Shown here piece after piece: positions 1-6,667 of a DNA stretch of 8,957 bases. The position numbers and the translations under genes are program-made. The DNA is from a bacterium (GTDB taxonomy: Bacteria > Zixibacteria > MSB-5A5 > GN15 > FEB-12), in assembly GCA_030612965.1 (NCBI GenBank), contig JAUWMW010000077.1:1-8957 (forward strand), given 5' to 3'. The notes beneath the pieces were generated by a model. It did no database searches. It was not told where the DNA came from and saw nothing but the letters and a program-made list of their open reading frames with translations. Every line of letters starts with the position of its first letter. The first letter of the stretch is position 1.

Positions 1-583
1 TCACTTCACGACCGCCGCCTTCAACCATCGTGATGGCGTCGGCTGAACCAGCCAATATGATCATCAGATCGCATTCGTCATACTGATCCATGGTCGGGTT
101 GATGGTCAACTGTCCGTCCAAGCGTCCCACTCGAACACCGGCGACCGTTTTGGCAGTCGGAATGTCTGAGATTGCCAGCGCCGCTCCGGTGCCGGTAAGA
201 GCCAGGACATCGGTGTCGTTTCGCTGATCATGTGAGATGATAAAGTTGATGATCTGCGTTTCGCCGCGGAAATTGTCAGGGAAAAGCGGTCGAATCGGCC
301 GATCGATAATTCTGGCCGAGATGATCTCCTTCTCGGAGGGACGACCCTCGCGTTTGAAAAATCCACCGGGTATCTTGCCGGCTGAATACGACTTTTCGCG
401 ATACTCTACGGTCAGCGGGAAAAAGTCAAATCCCAGTCTGGGTTCAGTATTTCCGCAGGCGGTGGAGATAACCATTGAATCGCCGTATCTGATTGTCACG
501 GCGCCATTGGCCTGCTTGGCCAGCAGGCCGCTTTCAATAGTCATCGTGCGACCGCCCAATTCAAACTCTACTTTATGAGGCAT
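1..583 (-). CDS. pnp: Polyribonucleotide nucleotidyltransferase (PNPase), N-terminal part, truncated by window edge
   Basis: PNPase degrades RNA 3' to 5' by phosphorolysis, releasing nucleoside diphosphates, as a trimer in the cytoplasm and often in a degradosome. Only about 194 codons of a usual 700 or so are present; the rest lies beyond position 1. The visible part is the first RNase PH-like domain. It starts MPHKVEFELGGRTM, carries the RNA-contacting loop GGFFKREGRPSEKE near residues 73-86, and then ARIIDRPIRPLFP, all highly characteristic of the family. The segment VEGGGREV at the cut end also fits. The ATG at 583-581 is preceded by AGGA about 9 nt upstream and matches the usual PNPase N-terminus. 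It follows rpsO by 33 nt with no obvious terminator or strong hairpin between, so co-transcription is likely. No frameshift or stop is seen. Confidence 0.97.
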   Translation of the reverse strand, partial: MPHKVEFELGGRTMTIESGLLAKQANGAVTIRYGDSMVISTACGNTEPRLGFDFFPLTVEYREKSYSAGKIPGGFFKREGRPSEKEIISARIIDRPIRPLFPDNFRGETQIINFIISHDQRNDTDVLALTGTGAALAISDIPTAKTVAGVRVGRLDGQLTINPTMDQYDECDLMIILAGSADAITMVEGGGREV

Positions 584-616
584 GTTTCTCAATCCTATTT
601 TATTTCCCAGTTCCAC

Positions 617-886
617 TTAGCGGCGCAGTCCGAGGTTGGCAATCACCTGGCGATAGCTTTCAACATCGGATCGCTTTAGATAGTCCAGCAAACGGCGACG
701 TTTGCCCACGAGCTTCAAGAGTCCCAGTCTCGTATGGAAGTCCTTCTTGTGAGCCTTCATGTGCTCGGTCAGATGATTGACGCGATCGGTGAGAAGTGCA
801 ATCTGCACTTCCGGCGAGCCAGTATCCTTCTCATGCAACCGATGCTCAGAGATGATTTGAGCTTTCCGCTCTCTGATCACTGACAT
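617..886 (-). CDS. rpsO: 30S ribosomal protein S15
   Basis: S15 is a primary binding protein of the small subunit; it binds the 16S rRNA central domain and contributes to bridge B4 with the large subunit. The product is 89 aa, the standard length, and is collinear with the family throughout: RKAQIISEHRLHEKDTGSPEVQ near the N-terminus, then LTDRVNHLTEHMKAHKKDFHTR, then the basic GKRRRLLDYLKR and a C-terminal ANLGLRR. I chose the ATG at 886-884 because AAGGAG at 894-899 sits 7 nt upstream; an in-frame TTG at 904 would put that ribosome binding site inside the gene. The first 41 nt overlap the end of ribF, so translation is probably coupled. In several bacteria S15 represses its own mRNA through a structure near its start; a candidate hairpin here lies at 847-875. 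Confidence 0.98.
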   Translation of the reverse strand: MSVIRERKAQIISEHRLHEKDTGSPEVQIALLTDRVNHLTEHMKAHKKDFHTRLGLLKLVGKRRRLLDYLKRSDVESYRQVIANLGLRR

Positions 887-1829
887 TTCGCTTCTCCTTT
901 TCAATTATACTCAATACTTCTCTCTTGTCCTGTTTGATCTGCTCGACCAGCGCGTCGGTCGAGTCGAATTTGCGGTTAGGCCGTATGTAGTGAGTTGGAT
1001 ATACAAACAGTTCCCGCTCATAAATATCTTCATCAAAGTCAAAGAGGTTCGCTTCGACTGTTATCCTTGCCTCCGGGTTGAAGTGATTGCGACCGATGAA
1101 CAGCATCCCCTCCCTCATCTTGTCCTCAACGTGGACACGACAGGAGTAGACACCCTGAGTCGGCAACAGCTTGCGAGGACCGTAGCGCACGTTGGCAGTC
1201 GGATAGCCCAACTTGCGTCCCAGTCCGATACCCTTCTCCACTATTCCGTGAATAGCCAGAGGGTGGCCCAGCACCTCAAGAGCACGGTCCAACATACCAC
1301 GCCTGAGGAGCCAGCGAATCTGCGTCGAAGACACACAGTCCCCATCTACTTTGACGGGATCTACCACATCAACCTCAAAGTCGAACTCTTTCCCGAGTTC
1401 CTTCAACTGGACGATACTGCCGCTGCGGTCTTTTCCAAAAGCGTGATCGTATCCCACTACGAGCCGTTTTAATTCGAGGCGGCTAACCAGCACCTTCTCG
1501 ACGAATTCACGGGCGCTGAGATTCTGAAGGTCGGCGTTGAAATCAAGAACCAGCATGGTCCCCTGGAAGTATTGTCTCAGACTCCGTTCTTTTTCTTCCA
1601 GCGTTGTCAGGAGCAACGGAGCGTCGTCCGGCGTTACCAGAACCCGCGGGTGGGGGTGGAAGGTTATCAGCACCGGGTGGTAACCACTCGCATCGGCAGC
1701 GACCGCCACCTGTTTGAGAATCTCCTGGTGTCCCAGGTGAATTCCATCGAAGGTGCCGATAGTCACTACGACGCCACGATCGGTCGGCGCCGTGTAATTT
1801 TCCAACCTTCTGATAACCTGCAAACTCAA
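846..1829 (-). CDS. ribF: Bifunctional riboflavin kinase / FMN adenylyltransferase (FAD synthetase)
   Basis: RibF phosphorylates riboflavin to FMN and then adenylylates FMN to FAD. The 327-residue protein shows both domains. The N-terminal nucleotidyltransferase domain (about 15-185) has GTFDGIHLGH at 25-34, VGYDHAFG at 125-132 and SSTQIRWLLRRG at 167-178. The C-terminal kinase domain (about 186-305) has GLGRKLGYPTAN at 202-213 with the Mg/ATP-binding PTAN, and VEANLFDF with the probable catalytic Glu near 259. The usual NIGxRPT stretch is replaced by FIGRNHFNPE at about 244-253. A tail of some 25 residues follows the expected end and runs 41 nt into rpsO. The start is a TTG at 1829-1827 overlapping the truB stop (TTGA); only a weak GGGT precedes it, and a second TTG lies two codons on, so the exact start is less sure than the gene. 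Confidence 0.96.
   Translation of the reverse strand: MSLQVIRRLENYTAPTDRGVVVTIGTFDGIHLGHQEILKQVAVAADASGYHPVLITFHPHPRVLVTPDDAPLLLTTLEEKERSLRQYFQGTMLVLDFNADLQNLSAREFVEKVLVSRLELKRLVVGYDHAFGKDRSGSIVQLKELGKEFDFEVDVVDPVKVDGDCVSSTQIRWLLRRGMLDRALEVLGHPLAIHGIVEKGIGLGRKLGYPTANVRYGPRKLLPTQGVYSCRVHVEDKMREGMLFIGRNHFNPEARITVEANLFDFDEDIYERELFVYPTHYIRPNRKFDSTDALVEQIKQDKREVLSIIEKEKRNVSDQRAESSNHL
894..899 (-). promoter_or_regulatory. Ribosome binding site of rpsO, inside ribF
   Basis: The minus-strand hexamer AAGGAG lies 7 nt before the ATG of rpsO at 886. It decides the start in favour of that ATG over the upstream in-frame TTG at 904. It is also inside the coding sequence of ribF, so ribosomes finishing ribF pass over it, which suggests translational coupling. 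Confidence 0.85.
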
Positions 1830-2776
1830 TTCAATACCCGTACATATTCAAAAAGTGAGTTCCCATTCGCACAACTGAAAGCGCGCGACGGCGCCTCGGC
1901 TGTGCCAACCGCCAGTACTATCCCGCCACGGTCCTTGAGCAAAATGGTATCGCCGGCTTCAAAGGATCCATTAATGTGCATGATGTCGGTCTCGCTCAGA
2001 TCACATCCATCGAACACGCGTCTGCTGAAATCATCCGTGACCCTTATGGCGGCGAAATCCAATACCCGATGACAAGGCAGGAGATAATCTCGAAGCTTAC
2101 CTTCGGTATGCCGCTGATCAATTTGGTCCAGAGACAGGCTGTCCTCCAAATGCAAGTCGCCCACTGACCGACGCACCAGACCCGCCAAATACGCGCCACA
2201 ACCGATAGCCTCACCGAGATCATTGGCCAGCGATCTGATATAGGTTCCCTTGGAACAGGCTACGTTCAATCGCAAATGCGGGTTTTCATAACTCAGGCAG
2301 CGAAGTGACTTGATCTCGACCTCTCGCGACGGAGGCGTGACATCCGCTCCTTGGCGGGCCAGATCGTATAACCGCTGTCCGCCGACGCGCACGCTTGAGT
2401 ATACGGGCACTCGCTGGACTATCTTGCCTCGGAATTGATCGAGCAGTGTTTCGATCTCGGACTTTGTCAACTCCGGCGGCGTTTGGTGTGGTTCGGAATC
2501 ATCTATGCCTTCGCTATCGAAAGTCTTCGAACTCCGACCAAGAACAATATCGGCCTCGTACGTTTTATCCCACCCCGTCAGGAAGCGCACGATCTTGGTG
2601 GCACTGCCCAGGCAAACCACCAACAGACCCTGAGCCAGAGGATCGAGTGTCCCGGTATGGCCGATCCGCCGCTGGTCAAGCAGCTTGCGCAGCCGCTGGA
2701 CAACATCATGACTGGTTATGCCCGATGGTTTGTCAACCGGCAACACGCCGTTGTAGGTATGATCCCGCTTATTCAT
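1826..2776 (-). CDS. truB: tRNA pseudouridine(55) synthase
   Basis: TruB converts U55 in the T-loop of tRNAs to pseudouridine and also acts as a tRNA-folding chaperone. The protein is 316 aa, a normal length for forms with a C-terminal PUA-type domain. Visible family motifs are GVLPVDKPSGITSHDVV at 10-26, RRIGHTGTLDPLAQGLL at 36-52 with the catalytic Asp at 45, KTYEADIVLG at 71-80 with the conserved Tyr, PVYSSVRVGGQRLYDLAR at about 124-141, and CSKGTYIRSLANDLGE at 174-189. The C-terminal part (about 245-316) looks like the RNA-binding PUA-type extension. The ATG at 2776-2774 lies 5 nt before the first base of the upstream nrnA stop codon, giving an 8-nt overlap; the ribosome binding site is weak, consistent with coupled translation. 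Its stop overlaps the TTG of ribF by 4 nt. Confidence 0.97.
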   Translation of the reverse strand: MNKRDHTYNGVLPVDKPSGITSHDVVQRLRKLLDQRRIGHTGTLDPLAQGLLVVCLGSATKIVRFLTGWDKTYEADIVLGRSSKTFDSEGIDDSEPHQTPPELTKSEIETLLDQFRGKIVQRVPVYSSVRVGGQRLYDLARQGADVTPPSREVEIKSLRCLSYENPHLRLNVACSKGTYIRSLANDLGEAIGCGAYLAGLVRRSVGDLHLEDSLSLDQIDQRHTEGKLRDYLLPCHRVLDFAAIRVTDDFSRRVFDGCDLSETDIMHINGSFEAGDTILLKDRGGIVLAVGTAEAPSRAFSCANGNSLFEYVRVLN

Positions 2777-3788
2777 AGCCGTTACTCGTAAGCAAACGTA
2801 GTACTTCAGCCTTCGCTTCAGCTAGCGGTAAGGACAGGATGCACCCGGCAGCGTTGAAATGGCCGCCTCCGCCGTGAACCGCAGCCAGTGCTGCCACGTC
2901 AATGCGTTCTTTGGACCTAAGTGATACCTTGGTTCGTTGATGGTCGATTTCGCGCAGAAGAGCACCGGCCAGAACACCCTTGTTATACAGGGTGAAGTCG
3001 ACGAGACCTTCAGTCTCCGACTTGTGCGCACCGGTTTCGGCAAGCATCTTCAGAGTCAGGGTGAGAAGACAGATACGTCCCTGATCAAAGAACTCAACGC
3101 CACTAAGAACCCTTCCCACCAGCATAGTGGTAGTCGGCGGGATATCGTAATAGATCAGATCGCAAATCTTCTGGGTGTCGGCGCCCGCATCTATAAGCCG
3201 ACCCGCAATCTCCATTGTCCGAGCGCTGGTATTAGAGTATCGGAATCGCCCTGTATCGGTCAGGATGGCCGTATAGAGGTACTCCGCAACCACCGGTGAG
3301 ATCTCATATCCGACCTGCATGAAGTACTCGTAAGCCATCTCTCCGACTGAAGACGCTTTGCTGTTGATCCAGTTGATTTCACCGAAGCTGCTGTTATCCA
3401 GATGATGATCAAGATTGATAATCGTCACATCGTCGTTCAAGAACCGTTCCGCTCGTCCCGTCCTGGCAATTACGGGGCACTCAAGTATCAGGGCCGTGTC
3501 GAATTCAAGGTTACCGTCGATCCCGTCAACTGTCGGCACATCGTTCACACGCGACAGAAACCGATACTTATCAGGGACGACGTCATCCCGTACAAGGACC
3601 GGCTCCTTGCCGATGTGGCGCAAATAGGAGGCGAATGCGAGTTGCGTGCCGAGGGCATCACCATCGGGATCCACGTGAGTGGCTACCAGAATCCGGCGGC
3701 TGTTCTCCAGAAGCTGCCTAATGCGCGACACCAGATCGACCTGGCCGTGAGGAGCGCTATCTGTTATCTTTGTTGCTCTTGATCTCAT
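2769..3788 (-). CDS. nrnA: DHH/DHHA1 phosphoesterase, NrnA-like oligoribonuclease / pAp phosphatase
   Basis: NrnA-type enzymes hydrolyse 2-5 nt RNA fragments to mononucleotides and often dephosphorylate pAp; some relatives cleave cyclic-dinucleotide products. The sequence has the ordered DHH family motifs, numbered from the chosen ATG: ATHVDPDGDALGTQLA near 36-51 with the metal-binding Asp pair, INLDHHLDN near 124-132, ILTDTGRFRYSN near 175-186, and the C-terminal DHHA1 motif HGGGGHFNAAG near 305-315. The motif normally holding an Asp reads LILECPVIARTG, with Glu at 103. At 339 aa it is slightly longer than the usual 310-330. The start is uncertain: ATG 3788 overlaps rbfA by 32 nt; a GTG at 3731 just before the conserved core has AGGT upstream and would give 320 aa; an ATG at 3857 would overlap rbfA by 101 nt and is unlikely. 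The symbol is assigned by family; substrate is inferred. Confidence 0.9.
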   Translation of the reverse strand: MRSRATKITDSAPHGQVDLVSRIRQLLENSRRILVATHVDPDGDALGTQLAFASYLRHIGKEPVLVRDDVVPDKYRFLSRVNDVPTVDGIDGNLEFDTALILECPVIARTGRAERFLNDDVTIINLDHHLDNSSFGEINWINSKASSVGEMAYEYFMQVGYEISPVVAEYLYTAILTDTGRFRYSNTSARTMEIAGRLIDAGADTQKICDLIYYDIPPTTTMLVGRVLSGVEFFDQGRICLLTLTLKMLAETGAHKSETEGLVDFTLYNKGVLAGALLREIDHQRTKVSLRSKERIDVAALAAVHGGGGHFNAAGCILSLPLAEAKAEVLRLLTSNGYE

Positions 3789-4116
3789 TGAGCAATCGTT
3801 CAATCTTGATACCTTCTTCGACCGATGGGTCATACTTGAACTTGAACTCAGGAACATGGCGAATCTGCATTTGCCGACCGACGAGATGGCGGATACGTCC
3901 GCTTATTTGCTGAAACCTTTCTTCAATCGCTGTGCGGTCCTCATCGCCGCCAAGCACTGAGTAGTAAACGGTGGCATAGCGCAGATCATTGGTCAGTCGC
4001 ACTTGGGTGAACGTGACCATACCTCTAACCTTATCACTCAACTCACCCTCGAACAACCGGGAGACCACTCTCAATATCTCTTCACCGACTCGGTCGGCGC
4101 GCCGGAACTGTCTCAT
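3757..4116 (-). CDS. rbfA: 30S ribosome-binding factor A
   Basis: RbfA is a small KH-fold protein that binds immature 30S subunits near helix 1 of 16S rRNA and helps late processing; it is also needed for cold growth in E. coli. The product is 119 aa, typical of the family. It shows RADRVGEEILRVVSRL near 6-21, the strand region VTFTQVRLTNDLRYATVYYSVLG in the middle, and the C-terminal signature VPEFKFKYDPSVEEGIKIERLL near 88-109. The ATG at 4116-4114 lies 2 nt after the DUF503 stop, with GGAG about 11 nt upstream inside that gene, so coupling is likely. Its 3' end overlaps the probable start of nrnA by 32 nt. Position after infB and before truB is conserved across many bacteria. Confidence 0.97.
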   Translation of the reverse strand: MRQFRRADRVGEEILRVVSRLFEGELSDKVRGMVTFTQVRLTNDLRYATVYYSVLGGDEDRTAIEERFQQISGRIRHLVGRQMQIRHVPEFKFKYDPSVEEGIKIERLLNEIKSNKDNR

Positions 4117-4118
4117 GC

Positions 4119-4400
4119 TCAGTAAGTCTCCGTCTGGTAATCGACCAACACGATCTGTGGGTCCGATTCGACTCTTCTCACCAGTTTGGCCATTACTTGA
4201 TGGCCGTAGCTGCTGCTGTTCGACACCACGGCACTTCCAACCAGGGCCCGCCTGAGCACATCGTTGGCGCCGACCTCTGCAATTGAAACATTGAAGTCGT
4301 TGCGCAAACGCGTCAGCAGTGACTTGAGAATACGCCGCTTTTCCTTCAGCGAACCAATCGGGGGAAGCTCCAATTGCATGGTCAAGATAACCGTTACCAA
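4119..4400 (-). CDS. DUF503 / YlxP family protein
   Basis: This is a 93-aa protein of the DUF503 family (YlxP in Bacillus), a small conserved protein often found between infB and rbfA; no firm biochemical function is known to me, though its position suggests a role in ribosome assembly or translation. Family traits seen are the hydrophobic first strand VTVILTMQLELP, the basic helix SLKEKRRILKSLLTRLRNDF near 17-36, NVSIAEVG near 37-44, and the C-terminal strand PQIVLVDYQTE. I chose the TTG at 4400-4398 because family members begin about seven residues before the first ATG-encoded Met (4379), and GGGA lies 6-8 nt upstream. It starts 12 nt after the infB stop and ends 2 nt before rbfA. Confidence 0.9.
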   Translation of the reverse strand: MVTVILTMQLELPPIGSLKEKRRILKSLLTRLRNDFNVSIAEVGANDVLRRALVGSAVVSNSSSYGHQVMAKLVRRVESDPQIVLVDYQTETY

Positions 4401-4412
4401 GAAGTTTCCCGA

Positions 4413-6626
4413 CTATAGCGTCCGCGCCGTTTCAACGATCTCATAAGCCTCAATGATATCCCCCACCTTGAGGTCGTTGAAGTTCTCAATGCCGATGCCG
4501 CATTCGAAGCCTTCCTTGACCTCGCCGGTATCATCCTTGAAGCGCTTCAGGGAAGCCAATCGACCGCTGTACACTTTCTTGCCGTCGCGCACAATCTGGA
4601 TACGATCCCGGCGATTGATGCGACCTTCTTTGACGTAGCTGCCTGCAATGACCCCGACTTTCGGAACCTTGAACAGATTACGTACTTCGGCGGCGCCAAC
4701 AAAGTTCTCGGAAATGCTCGGCGCCAGCAGACCCTCGAGCGCTTTGCGGATGTCTTCCTCGACTTCATAAATGACGTCATACAAGCGGACATCGACGTGT
4801 TCGCGCTGCGCCACCTCACGGGCGCGAGAGTCGGGCGTCACCTGAAAGCCGATAATGATGGCATCAGAGGCGGCCGCCAGTAGAACGTCGGACTCGGTGA
4901 TAGCACCCACACCGTGGTGAATGATCTTTGCTTTCACTTCATCGGAGGCAATGCGCCCGAGCGTATCCGAAAGCACCTCCACCGACCCGTCAACATCACC
5001 TTTGAGGATCAGTTTCACTTCTTTGATTTGACCCTCTTTGATACGATCGAAAATCTTATCAAGGCTAGTGCGTCCATGTGTCAGTCTGACTTCCTGCTCA
5101 CGCCTCACCTGGCTGCGCTTGACCGAGATGTCTTTGGCCTCCTGATCATTCTTGACTACGATGAAGCTGTCGCCGGCCTGAGGCACGCCGCCAACTCCGG
5201 TTACTTGCGCCGGCATCGACGGCAACGCCTGCTCGATAGGGAGATCGCGATCATCAGTCAGCGTCCGAATACGGCCATGGACAGTGCCGACCACTACAGA
5301 CTCGCCGACAAAACAGGAACCCGTCTGAATAAGTACTGTGATTACCGGACCACGGCCCTTTTCCAGTCTGGCATCGACGACGATACCCTGGCCGCGAATA
5401 GACGGATCCGCCTTGAGGTCCATCAACTCAGCCTGTAATACGATCATCTCAAGAAGTTTGTCGACTCCCTCACCCGTCTTGGCCGACATATCGACCATGA
5501 TCGTCTTGCCGCCCCACTCCTCGGCCACCAGGTTGTGTTCAGTAAGTTTGGTACGAATGCCTTGCGGATCAGCGGTTGGCTTGTCTATCTTATTTACGGC
5601 AACAATAATCGGAACGTTGGCCGCTCTGGCATGATCTATGGCTTCGATTGTCTGCGGTCGGACACCGTCATCAGAGGCTACCACCAGTATGACAATATCG
5701 GTAAGGTGAGCACCACGCGCCCTCATAGCCGTAAACGCTTCGTGACCGGGAGTATCCAGGAATGTGATGGCGCCTCGCTCCAGCTCCACCTGGTAAGCGC
5801 CGATATGCTGCGTAATGGCGCCGGCTTCACCGGCGACAACATTGGTCTTCCGAATGTAGTCCAGCAAAGACGTCTTGCCGTGGTCAACGTGGCCCATAAC
5901 CGTCACTACCGGCGCTCGTGCTTCGAGATTGGCCTCGCTTTCGTGTTCGCGCGCGTCGTCGCCGATTTCGGCGACCGGAGCAACATCAAAACCAAACTCA
6001 GCGGCCACCATCTCGATAGAATCCATGTCCAAGCGCTGATTAATCGTAGCCATCATACCCAACTCAAACAGCTTGGCGATCAACTCGGCTGGTTTGTGAT
6101 CCATCAGTTTGGCCAACTCCGCCAACGACATGAATTCGCTGACCTCGAGGAGGTTCTCAGGGCGGAGTTCGCCCTCATCGCCGTCACCATGACCTCGGCG
6201 ATAACGTTTGCGCCCCTTGACGCCGCTAAGCCCGGCCATAGTGGCCCTAAAACTCTTGGCTACCTCCGCCTTGTCGACGGTGCGACGGTCTTTCTTGCGC
6301 CGACGTTCCTTGCGCTTCTGCTTCTTCTCAGATTTTCGCATCAAGCGAGCGACACTCGAGGTGCTGTCGGCGACCTTTATGCTTCCAATACGAGTGGACG
6401 ACTTAGTGACAGCCTCACGCACCTGCTCGCGATGTTCCATTTCCTTCTTGGCTTCTTGTTTCTCCTCGGCAAACTTCTTGGTTACAGCGGTGATCATTTC
6501 CGAAGTTGCCACCGACATGTGCGACTTGGGCTTGAACCCCAAATCACAGATTACCTTCAGCATAGCCGCCGAGGATATCTTAAACTCCTTAGCCAGTTGA
6601 TAGATTCTCTGCGATGCCTGGGCCAT
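4413..6626 (-). CDS. infB: Translation initiation factor IF-2
   Basis: IF-2 is the GTPase that brings fMet-tRNA to the 30S subunit and promotes 50S joining. The 737-aa product has an IF2_N helix-rich segment at about 1-52, a highly basic linker (lysine/arginine run near 95-118), a second IF2_N-like segment at about 155-215, then the GTPase core. G motifs are complete: GHVDHGKT at about 245-252, the ITQHIGAYQV switch near 271-280, DTPGH at 291-295, NKID at 345-348 and SAKTGEG at 381-387. Domains II-IV follow, including LILKGDVDGSVEVL and the C-terminal fMet-tRNA-binding domain ending near DLKVGDIIEAYEIVE. I chose ATG 6626-6624, which has GGAGGT 9 nt upstream and yields MAQASQRIYQLAKE, rather than the GTG at 6650 that precedes the ribosome binding site. 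It is rather short for the family because the N-terminal linker is compact. It follows nusA by 41 nt. Confidence 0.99.
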   Translation of the reverse strand: MAQASQRIYQLAKEFKISSAAMLKVICDLGFKPKSHMSVATSEMITAVTKKFAEEKQEAKKEMEHREQVREAVTKSSTRIGSIKVADSTSSVARLMRKSEKKQKRKERRRKKDRRTVDKAEVAKSFRATMAGLSGVKGRKRYRRGHGDGDEGELRPENLLEVSEFMSLAELAKLMDHKPAELIAKLFELGMMATINQRLDMDSIEMVAAEFGFDVAPVAEIGDDAREHESEANLEARAPVVTVMGHVDHGKTSLLDYIRKTNVVAGEAGAITQHIGAYQVELERGAITFLDTPGHEAFTAMRARGAHLTDIVILVVASDDGVRPQTIEAIDHARAANVPIIVAVNKIDKPTADPQGIRTKLTEHNLVAEEWGGKTIMVDMSAKTGEGVDKLLEMIVLQAELMDLKADPSIRGQGIVVDARLEKGRGPVITVLIQTGSCFVGESVVVGTVHGRIRTLTDDRDLPIEQALPSMPAQVTGVGGVPQAGDSFIVVKNDQEAKDISVKRSQVRREQEVRLTHGRTSLDKIFDRIKEGQIKEVKLILKGDVDGSVEVLSDTLGRIASDEVKAKIIHHGVGAITESDVLLAAASDAIIIGFQVTPDSRAREVAQREHVDVRLYDVIYEVEEDIRKALEGLLAPSISENFVGAAEVRNLFKVPKVGVIAGSYVKEGRINRRDRIQIVRDGKKVYSGRLASLKRFKDDTGEVKEGFECGIGIENFNDLKVGDIIEAYEIVETARTL

Positions 6627-6635
6627 TCGCCTATT

Positions 6636-6641
6636 ACCTCC
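6636..6641 (-). promoter_or_regulatory. Strong ribosome binding site of infB
   Basis: GGAGGT on the minus strand, 9 nt before the ATG at 6626, is near-perfect complementarity to the 16S 3' end. It settles the start of IF-2 eight codons downstream of the in-frame GTG at 6650 and is the strongest ribosome binding site in the window. Confidence 0.88.
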
Positions 6642-6667
6642 ACCAGTCACGCACAGAGCTGAACGTA

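Noticed and set aside
904..909. A perfect TATAAT on the minus strand just upstream of rpsO
   Set aside because: The hexamer 17 nt upstream (CAGGAC) does not resemble a -35, and a start 6-7 nt downstream would fall inside the rpsO ribosome binding site. It also lies within ribF codons.
3757..3857. A longer nrnA start at ATG 3857
   Set aside because: It would overlap rbfA by 101 nt, has no ribosome binding site, and adds a serine-rich stretch with no counterpart in the family.
5535..6662. A 375-codon open frame on the plus strand opposite infB (with a further in-register one at 4914-5438)
   Set aside because: It is in exact antisense codon register with infB, where stops arise only from TTA, CTA or TCA codons, which infB rarely uses. 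The predicted protein has no recognisable family and biased composition; infB itself is certain.
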